Positions 54,588-62,281 of a stretch of DNA of 62,281 bases are shown one piece after another. The position numbers and the translations under genes are program-made. Under the pieces are notes generated by a model, which was not told the origin of the DNA, made no database searches, and worked only from the letters and a program-made list of their open reading frames with translations. Numbering within the stretch: position 1 is the first letter of the stretch; every line of letters begins with the position of its first letter. The stretch spans positions 1 through 62,281 of the forward strand of contig JAMYHX010000414.1 in NCBI GenBank assembly GCA_025529335.1. The letters are read 5' to 3'. This stretch comes from Rhizopus sp. PT2906. Lineage: Eukaryota; Mucoromycota; Mucoromycetes; Mucorales; Rhizopodaceae.

Positions 54588-56397
54588 ATGCCTGCCTTGA
54601 TAAAGAACTTGTCTAAACGTCAGCTCTATGCTCTCACTCTATCTGTCTTCATTGGCTCTGTCCTTGTACGAAAATTAGTGCAAGCCATCATTGTTCCTAA
54701 GCACTTGCGTCATATACCCAAAGTAAATACTCTACAATGGTTTTGGAGTGTTATCATTGGAGAAAGTCATGATGTACGCACTAGAAGACTTATGCTTCCA
54801 CTTATGAATAAACATGGCTTTTGTTTAAAATATGCTATGGGTACTTGGGCACTTACTGTAGCTGATCCTGTGTATCTTCAAATGCTTTTGAAAGACATCG
54901 AGACGTTCCCCAAGTTACAAGTTACTATGGATCCCGTAAGAATGACAGATGAAAAAGAAAACGTGTTTATACTAACGATACTATATTTTATTATTAGGAT
55001 TTGATATTAACTAATAAGGAGCCAAACATGGGCAATGCTAGTGTCGCAGTTTGGAAGAGACAAAGAAGCGTGGCCAATCCCGTATTCCATCGAGCCATGC
55101 CTGTCGAAAAATTTGCACAGGTTGTACTAAGGATGTTTGAATCTATCGACAAGCATGATCCAGATGGTGTAATTGACGCTGTTAGCTATATGAAGAGGTA
55201 TATCTGAAATATTCAGGCGCAACTATAAACATAAACTTTCTTTTTTCTTAGATATACGCTCGATTGCCTTGGATTGGGCATTTTTGTAAATAGACAAAAA
55301 GAATACATTGGCATGAGTAAACTGACACACTGTTTGTTAGGATTTCGACATGCAAACAGTTTCTGATCCAAACTCTTGTTATGCAATTCAGTATAAGGAA
55401 GCATTTAGTATCGTTAGAGATCCATTTGTTTATCTTTTTCCTGCATACACTCGTTTGCCTTCAAGATTGATCCCGTATCGTAATCGTGCGCGCAAAGCCA
55501 ACGAGAATCTCCGTCAGCTCCTTCAGGACATCATTAATAAGAAGAAGGAGTCTCCGTCGACAAAAAGCAACCCTGATTTATTGTCACTGATGATCATGGC
55601 TACAAACCACGATAAGACGGGTAAAGTGTACTTGACCGATGGTGAATTGGTTTCCAATATTGCTGTCTTTTTTGTTGCAGGCAAGGAAACATGCATTGTT
55701 CAGAATGGTTTACACTGATATCCTTTTCAATTAGGTCATGAAACAACGGCTAGCGCAACCTCGTCATTCTTGTATTATCTGGCAACACATCCTAATATTC
55801 AAGAAAAGGCAAGAAAGGAAGTATTGTCAGTACTAGGTGATGATCCTGAAGATATTATACCAACAGACAAAGAATTAAAGCAGATGGACTATTTGAATAA
55901 CTGTATCAAAGAAGCCATGAGAGTCAATCCCCCTACATCAGGCAATTTACCAAGAGTTGCAAGCAAAGACACGCAAATTGGCAACGTATTTGTTCCTAAA
56001 GGCACCATGATTAATTTAGTAAGTCAGCAGCATACGCAAATATATAAGGATATGCGCTAACATACATTGAATGTAGGAGCTATATAGTGCACATCACATG
56101 GATAAATATTGGGATCTGCCAGAGGTATTCAACCCAGATAGATTTAACACAGACAACCCAAGCTATAGAGAGAAAGCGATATGGATGCCCTTTGGTTATG
56201 GTCCTCGTACCTGTATTGGCCTCAATTTTAGCATGTACGAACAAAAAGTACTTATGGCTATGTTTTTGAAGAAATATACTTGGAAATTGGTACCAAATAG
56301 CGAACATGAACATGGTCTAAAAAATGCAACTGGAGGCGGTATTGGCCTTTTAGGCCCTGAATCACTTAGAATTACACTAACAAAGCGTTATCCATAA
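54588..56397 (+). CDS. Cytochrome P450
   Basis: Six exons, 54588-54935, 54998-55197, 55252-55285, 55341-55680, 55735-56018 and 56077-56397, encode 508 aa. An N-terminal anchor (~13-40) fits ER membrane location. P450 marks: I-helix VFFVAGHETTASA, ExxR in KEAMR, PERF-like FNPDRF, and heme loop FGYGPRTCIGLNF with the Cys ligand. The I-helix is formed by joining exon 4 (ends GCAG at 55680) to exon 5 (GTCATGAA) over an intron that begins GC (GCAAGG); no GT donor gives this frame. If the intron is retained, translation ends after AGKETCIVQNGLH. Substrate cannot be inferred; the heme loop and length suggest a monooxygenase of the CYP4/CYP5xx-like fungal types. Confidence 0.93.
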
Positions 56398-56702
56398 TTA
56401 CTCTGTAGTCTTTTTTTTTACTTCATTTCAAATAAATATAACACCTGATATTGAAGATCGCTTATTCTCATTTTTGCAGTTTGCTTGCAGGTGAGACAAG
56501 ATTAGGTTGAGTCTGTAAAAAAGAATTTGTTATTTTAGAAAAAGAAGCACATTATGTACCATTACTCATTTACCAGCATATCGAACTTTCAGACTCAACT
56601 TTGGCTCAAAAAATGAAATAACGTTAAATCGCCCTGTCAAAAAGCAGACCTGTCGGAACAAATATTACTGTAATGAGTAACCAAGGTAGTGAAAAGACTT
56701 TG

Positions 56703-56737
<35 letters not shown>

Positions 56738-56803
56738 AGGCATAATGAAACAAAGAAAAATATTGGATTATTGTTTATTTAAAAATATAAGATAATAATA
56801 TAC
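56398..56803. other. Intergenic region with long poly(A) tract
   Basis: P450 3' UTR, then a run of 33 A (56703-56735). No gene seen. The tract could be a scar of a retroposed sequence or a simple microsatellite. Confidence 0.5.
56703..56735. repeat. Poly(A)33 tract
   Basis: Longest homopolymer in the window, between the P450 gene and the MULE/SWIM relic. Length may be affected by sequencing. Confidence 0.9.
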
Positions 56804-57781
56804 TTATCTTTGGCGTTCAGGAAATGTTTGAGGAATTGATGTGTTGGCAGCATAGTTAATAACTTCCAATTTATCGCGTTGTAAGCTATACATCACCTTC
56901 TTTCTTCTAAGATCGCTAATATATAAATTCTCAAGCCCATCAAGTGAATCTGCCAATTCTTGACAGATATCATTATCAGAGATAGAGTTATTAATAGTAT
57001 AAGTGAAATTGATACCATTTACAGCAAGTTCTTCATGGTTAAGACCAGTAGTATCAACATCAACAACAATATCAGAACGAAGAATAGAACATCAGCCACT
57101 CTCTATTAACTAATAAGACATGCTTACAAAGCTTCGAATCATCAGGGCAGTTACAATGGAAGAGGTGACCATTTTTCAAGTTGACTTCGTACCAAATGTA
57201 ATCGTCAGTGAATGACTTGCAATCATGCATATCATCATCATTTTCAGAGCGCTGAACCATACTCGTAGCAGTGTCTTCCTCAAAAGCATACGCTAATCTT
57301 TTCTTTTTCACATCGCTTGGGCTTAATTTGACAGTTTGAAAACCATACAAACACTTCAAAGTCTCCTGAAGGTAGTCGATCATCAACGTTTCTTGCAGTG
57401 TAAATCAAAGAGTCACAGTGACGGCGTCGAGCGCGACCAAGGTAAAACGTTTTCAATTGATTGTGATATGATTCAATCAAGTTGTTCGTATGGAAAGAGG
57501 TACTCGACCGCCAGACTTTACAGAAAAGTTCCTTTTTGACCAACCATCTTGTTCTAAAATAAACAAGGAATTGCTCTTCGTCTTTGGATATTGCTTGCAA
57601 CAGGATATTATCGTTTAAATACCCACTTGGAATGCGAGAACGCGTTCTTTTTGAACCATTCCTCGAAATTATCAGACGTAGTAAAGATGAGGGTCTGAAT
57701 ACTTTCCTCATAATCTGGAACAGTAGAGCAAACGAAATTAGCAGTAATAGAGATGGAGATACTTTTAAAGTTGGTAGACAT
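56804..57781 (-). pseudogene. MULE-type transposase relic with SWIM zinc finger
   Basis: Minus-strand pieces in shifted frames: an N-terminus from ATG at 57781 (MSTNFKSISISITANFVCST) open for 57 codons, then 57711-57400 with TNNLIESYHNQLKTFYLGRA, then 57386-57072 with the SWIM finger FHCNCPDDSKLCKHVLLV, then a tail (DIVVDVDTTGLNHEELAV ... SIPQTFPERQR) ending at the stop 56804-56806. The ESYHNxLK block and SWIM finger are typical of Mutator-like transposases and genes domesticated from them. At least two frameshifts break the frame, and the DDE catalytic core between N-terminus and ESYHN is missing. Not active; may be a non-autonomous or host-derived remnant. Confidence 0.6.
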
Positions 57782-57974
57782 TTCAGTAAATGATGTATAC
57801 TGATGTAAATAGTCAGTGTTATCTAATCTGTGAGCCTGCTCATTAGTTGAGGTAGTTTATTCATTGTTCATTGGAGAATGATTTCTTTGTTGTAATTGAT
57901 ATATCAAAATCATATAAACAATGAACAGTTATTTTTCTTTTTTTTCTCCTCTTTACTATTCCTAATATTCACTA

Positions 57975-59428
57975 ATGCGTGAAAAGAAAAAGCAAAGAGT
58001 GGTATATGGCCCCGGAAAGACTATGATCAATAGATCAGATAGCTGGAAGCGAAGTGAAAGTGAAAAATTAGCTGGTTCATCACCCAAACGTGCCCGTAGA
58101 ACAACTGAAAGAGAAGAATATCTTATGAACACTTTCATGGAACGACTCGAAATTCACCTTTCTTCAGAAATTCGATACTGCTATCAGACAGGCAGGAACC
58201 TTGGTGAACTTCGTAAATCAATGCTATCACAATCGAGATTGCCTCGTGGGATAGTTACTGGTTCTGAAGCTAGAATTAGTGTGAAGGCAGAAGAAATAGA
58301 ATCATTACTGCGAACTAAAAGAACACATGGAAAAACGCCAGTGCAGTATTGGAAGGGCTTTGTTGAAGCCAAGTTCTTTAACGTTGCTCAAAGAATTCGA
58401 AAAGAAGTCGAAAGTAGAGAAGTAACAACGGAGGAAGCGGAAGATAACAGTGCACAGGAACAAGAAGAACAACAAATAAGGACTTTTAGTGCCTCTTTGC
58501 TCCCACTTTTAAGATCAGATTTGCCCGCTGATATCCAAGATACTTTTTTTAAAAACCATAGAAGAAGCAGTTGTTTCTGCTAGTGATTACATAGCTTCGT
58601 ATAGTGTTCAGGTATATAAGCTGGTATTACTTTTAAAGAAATCAAGTTTTTTTCAAGTTAGATAATGATGAAATTATACTCCAACATAAAGTCGGCGTTG
58701 GCATTCAAGATATCGTACTAGAAAGCTTTTGCTGTCAAAGCGACATCAACCATTTCTCTCCTCCCATAGACAGAAGCTGCCTTACAGATGATGCCCTAAA
58801 AAAAGAATTTAGCAGCCTTTTCAACCCAAGTCATCTGCAAGTGATCCATGCAAGCTATTTTGGAATCCAAGGTGTTACCGAAGAAACACTCAAAAAGCAT
58901 CCTTTCCAAATAGCATTAAGACAGGCTCTTGACGAAGACAGAAGAAGAAGCGAATCGACTGATCCAGTTGTCATGAAGTTGGCGCTCAACAGATACATTT
59001 CTAATTTCAAGAATATGTGGTCTCAGAAAATGCGCTCTATCAAGCATAACTTATACACTTCGGTTTGCATAACAAGCGAATGTAATACGTCGCAAACTTG
59101 CATTTTTTTGTTTTAAGAAGCTATTACATCCAAAACGCAGTACAGCAGACAAGAATGACCGTATCAATTTAAAAATGTGAATGGTGCTTTTGTTTGCGTG
59201 AACCCGTCCTGTCCGTCAGTAAAAGCAGGTCAAAACACTCATGCTAGAGATACACTGAATGCTGTTGCTATTGGTTTGTCTGGGATGGCGACTTTACTGT
59301 TTGGAACAACATTCCCCCAATTCAACAGAAATATCAGTCCATCGCAGACTGATCAATTCAGCCAACTTGCTGCAGCTTTCTGTATAGGAAACACTGTTAA
59401 GCCTATTATCGTTGGTGATAATACTTAA
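57975..59428 (+). pseudogene. Broken transposon-type ORF with RuvC-III-like end
   Basis: Begins at ATG 57975 with a Lys/Arg-rich N-terminus (MREKKKQRVVYGPGKTMINR) and stays open for about 193 codons; a 1-nt shift near 58553 moves it to the frame continuing IEEAVVSASDYIASYSVQ, an intron follows (GTATATAAG...AAG, about 58613-58659), and the frame goes on through LDNDEIILQHKVGVGIQD and HASYFGIQGVTEETLKKH to 59116. After a gap and an in-frame TGA, 59177-59428 has NGAFVCVNPSCPSVKAGQN and RDTLNAVAIGLSG. The last block resembles the RDxxNAxxI RuvC-III motif behind a zinc ribbon in TnpB/Fanzor-like proteins. The middle of the protein is missing. Identity is tentative. Confidence 0.5.
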
Positions 59429-60012
59429 GGTAAGTTTTATTTGAAAAAAATGATTATAGGAAAATACTAACTTTATTGATACGTCTGTTTTTTTTTATTC
59501 CTCTTTTTCATTTTGTTTCGGTATGTATTTGAGAATATATGCATATCCCATTTACTTATTTATATCTGTGTCTCAATCCTGGGAATCGTAGTTCATTTAC
59601 CCTCTCAGTATCAGTCAGGTTAGCAATGATTCTAAACTTCTAGCCAACTCTATCACCTTGAGCTGCTTCTTTAATTATCTTTCTTTGTTTATCTTAAAGA
59701 TATAATGCCCAGATAAAAATATACAGTGATTCCCTGTGAAGTAAGACTATTTTGTATTTGGTTCATCTACCTGACAAACCTTCTTGATGAAGTAGTTGTC
59801 CAAAAGTCTAAATAGAAGCTTGCATGTACACATGATGTTGTGTAGCTGTGGCTTTTTACTTTGAAATGATCTTCATTTCTTTATTGTTAGATAGGAGAAG
59901 AAAGGATGAGGAGTGAATGTCTGGGGTTAGGCTTGGTTAGAATGCCATTTATGGTTATGATAAGATTTTAATAAGATAACAGTATACAGTTTATTACTAC
60001 ATTTTATGTTTA
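59429..60012. other. Intergenic region
   Basis: About 580 bp of AT-rich DNA between the broken ORF and the end of adenylosuccinate synthetase. No ORF, RNA gene or repeat recognised. Confidence 0.5.
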
Positions 60013-61582
60013 TTAAGCAGACTTGTGAATCATATCATCTCTACCAGCACCAACACCGATCCATTCAACTATATATTTTAATTAGCTTACAAGATCTTGT
60101 AATTGACAGCATTCCCTTACCTGGTACGCCTGTTTCTTTTTCAATGAAAGCAATATATTTCTTTGCATTTTCTGGGAGTTCTTCATATTTGGTACACTTG
60201 GAAATATCAGTCATCCAACCAGGAAGTTCGACATATTCAACTTCAACTTTTTCAAGCAAGCTGAGGTCAGCAGGGAATGATTCCAACTTCTTGCCATCTA
60301 AATGGTATGCAACGGCGACCTTGATAGTAGGTAACTGATCAAGAATGTCCAACTTTGTCAAGTTGAAGCTTGTGTATCCGTTGATCATGGTGGAGTATTT
60401 AACGACGACAAGATCCAACCAACCGCAACGACGCTTACGGCCGGTGGTGACACCGAATTCAAAACCAACAGTTTGAAGGTGTTCACCAATTTCCTATAAA
60501 AGAGTAAGTTTATCCGAACATACACAAGACTATCCCTTACATTCAATTGTTCCGTAGGGAAAGGACCACCGCCTACTCTTGTACAGTAAGCTTTGACGAC
60601 ACCAACGATTTTAGACACCTTAGAAGGAGGGACACCAAGACCGGTACAGACACCACCAATAGCTGTGCTTGAAGATGTAACATAGGGATAGGTACCAAAA
60701 TCGATATCAAGCATCAAAGCGTTGGCGCCTTCTACCAAAATGCGCTTACCAGCTTTGATTTGTTCATGAAGATAAGGAATGGTATCAATCACGTATGGCC
60801 TCACACGTTCAGCCAACTCCTTATATCTTTCTAATTCGGCTTCAACATCGTATTCAAAGTTACCATAACGTTTACGCTTGTTTTCAACCATGCTTCTGAA
60901 ACGAGCAGAAAATTCTTCAAACTGGAACAAGTGGTGAACACGGATACCAGAGCGAGAAGCCTTGGAGGAATAGGTAGGACCAATACCTTTACCGGTAGTG
61001 CCAATACTGCCACGGCCTAATTCGACTTCCTTGAGACCATCTATCTTTTGGTGGAGATCGAAAACGAGATGAGCACGGTCGGAGAGAAGAAGACGACCTT
61101 CACAGTTGAGTCCTGAACACAAAGAGAAAAAAAAAGCTTTAATTTTTTTTTTCTTGTCATTTTTTCTTCTTTTCCTCCTTTTAACCTTTTGCTTCGAGCT
61201 TGGCCTTTTCTTCAAAGAAGGAAGGCAAATGGACAACAACACCGTTACCAATCAAGGCAATACAGTTAGGGTTGATTAAACCTAAGTTAAAAGTGTCAAA
61301 AGATTTGTAAATATGAAATGAAAAACTGTTTCGTCTTTCTTACCTGAAGGAAGCATATGGAAATCATACTTGATATCATTAACAACAATAGTATGACCTG
61401 CATTGTTACCACCCTAAAATGATCTATAAGCATTTTCTCGAAAAGAGATAAGAAAGGATATAACTTACAGCACAACGACAGCAAAGATCTGCTTCACCAC
61501 AAAGAATATCAGACAGTTTGCCTTTACCTTCGTCACCCCACTGAGCACCAAGAACGACAGTAAGTTGACCCTTTTCCAACAT
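60013..61582 (-). CDS. ADE12: Adenylosuccinate synthetase
   Basis: Six exons, 61582-61469, 61413-61344, 61282-61196, 61112-60541, 60493-60121 and 60068-60013, encode 423 aa, the family norm. The GTP loop is intact (GAQWGDEGKGK), followed by GGNNAGHTI with the catalytic His, then GIGPTYSSKASRSGIRV, LVEGANALMLDIDFGTYPYV and VKAYCTRVGGGPFPTE; it ends GVGAGRDDMIH. The enzyme joins IMP and aspartate using GTP, the first committed step to AMP in the cytosol. Only two exons are long; the other four were placed by motif and phase. Introns are 47-83 bp. Confidence 0.96.
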
Positions 61583-62100
61583 GATGAATTTTTAAATGAA
61601 GAAAACCAACATGAACATAAGTCCGGGACCCTTCGGGTCATTAAATAGGCTTTCAGAAAAAGTAGTCATCCTTTATGACTACAAAATAAAATTTTCGATC
61701 AGATCGTTGAAATTGATTCGTTTATACTTTAGAGACCGGTTCACTAGTTTTTTTTTTATATGAATCATTCTTTATCCATTAGTTCCTTTGAGAAAGGGTG
61801 ACTAACACCTGAGGTTAATAACATGAGAGATTGGGTCGATAAGACATGCTGAGACTACTATAGTCAATGTCTTGCTGTCTCTCCTTTCAATGACCTCTCT
61901 CTCTCATAGGTGGCTTATGGCTATCTTTTGTCTTGGTACTAAGGGCCATAGTCACACTGCTAAACATATCATGCGCGATTCCCATCAAGGTCCTTGTTCA
62001 TTTGTGTATGTATGTGTGTGGAACTTGCCATTTTATAATTTGATACAACACATAATGAAAAAAAAAAGCATATCTATCCTTATTTACTTGCCTAATTTAT
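61583..62100. other. Upstream region of adenylosuccinate synthetase
   Basis: Contains the gene's promoter and a small GACCC-TTC-GGGTC hairpin near 61627-61640. A plus frame running into the end repeat (61872-62273) has no recognisable domain and is probably not a gene. Confidence 0.4.
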
Positions 62101-62281
62101 TGCATGCTTGCTGTCGTCAAATTCTCTCCCCAGCTACTTCTCTCTCACACATACACAAACACACATACGTAATAAGTAATAAAAACGCGTCATTTACTCA
62201 TCAACTTTTTTCATTTACATTTATTTATAATAAAAGCGTACTCCTTTCAGTTCTCAAGACAATAAAGTCTTGATTAACAGG
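62101..62281 (-). repeat. Dispersed repeat, copy C (truncated by window end)
   Basis: Reverse complement of copy A (41899-42083), near-identical over about 170 bp with a few substitutions and one small indel. It reaches the last base of the window, so the true end is not visible. Confidence 0.85.

Noticed and set aside
61872..62273. 133-codon ORF reaching into the end repeat
   Set aside because: Half of it is the repeat copy C, which also gives a similar frame at copy A; no domain. Treated as repeat-derived.

Overview
The window looks like a contig from an early-diverging filamentous fungus, most likely Mucoromycota/Mucorales. Genes are dense and intron-rich on an AT-rich background. Almost every intron is 45-80 bp with GTAAG-type donors, CTAAT/CTAAC-like branch sites and TAG acceptors. 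Protein types that fit this placement include a Num1/ApsA-type cortical PH protein, an SH3-WW-WW RasGEF, a Svf1-like protein, fungal complex I subunit NUXM, and zinc-knuckle, Helitron and Fanzor relics. Exon boundaries were reconstructed by hand from reading frame, splice sites and family conservation; there is no RNA evidence behind them.

Layout. 1-1503: the edge of one minus-strand gene and a secreted 3D/double-psi-barrel protein. 2267-7625: eIF1 (SUI1), mitochondrial prolyl-tRNA synthetase and a Zn2Cys6 regulator, all on plus. 7709-11797: a Mei2-like RRM protein, an AlaX/AARSD1-like alanyl-tRNA editing protein and complex I subunit NUXM. 11959-16155 (minus): a 1320-residue Num1/ApsA-type dynein anchor. 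16972-20702: an aldo-keto reductase and a convergent PPR protein. 22663-27362: a CAMK-like kinase, a SYLF-domain protein and a Cid1-type nucleotidyltransferase. 27653-32509 (minus) is a transposon graveyard: a broken Fanzor (eukaryotic TnpB relative) followed upstream by an internally deleted Helitron. 33574-39246: a membrane RING-H2 protein converging on a cornichon gene hidden in five short exons, then an O-fucosyltransferase-like Golgi protein, a mitochondrial Prx5 peroxiredoxin and an XRCC4-like end-joining protein. 39394-40960: a disordered protein of unknown role.

41,200-44,850 holds a GC-richer non-coding island with nested stems, plus a zinc-knuckle retroelement ORF1 lying between two copies of a repeat; a third, inverted copy of that repeat ends the window. 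45178-56397: Svf1, a FYVE-less Fab1-type lipid kinase, the RasGEF and a cytochrome P450. 56804-59428: a MULE/SWIM transposase relic and, divergently, a broken transposon-like ORF ending in a RuvC-III-like motif. 60013-61582 (minus): adenylosuccinate synthetase.

Most genes are ordinary housekeeping genes. Some form themes rather than operons: translation and tRNA quality control (eIF1, ProRS, AlaX), mitochondria (ProRS, NUXM, PPR, Prx5), and membrane traffic or phosphoinositide and Ras signalling (cornichon, SYLF, Fab1, RasGEF, Num1). The most unusual features are an array of QT motifs resembling dynein light chain LC8 sites in the Num1-like protein, the Fanzor/Helitron pair, the structured non-coding island with a CCAAT-box promoter and an Sm-like site, and two GC-AG introns that are needed to keep conserved motifs intact.
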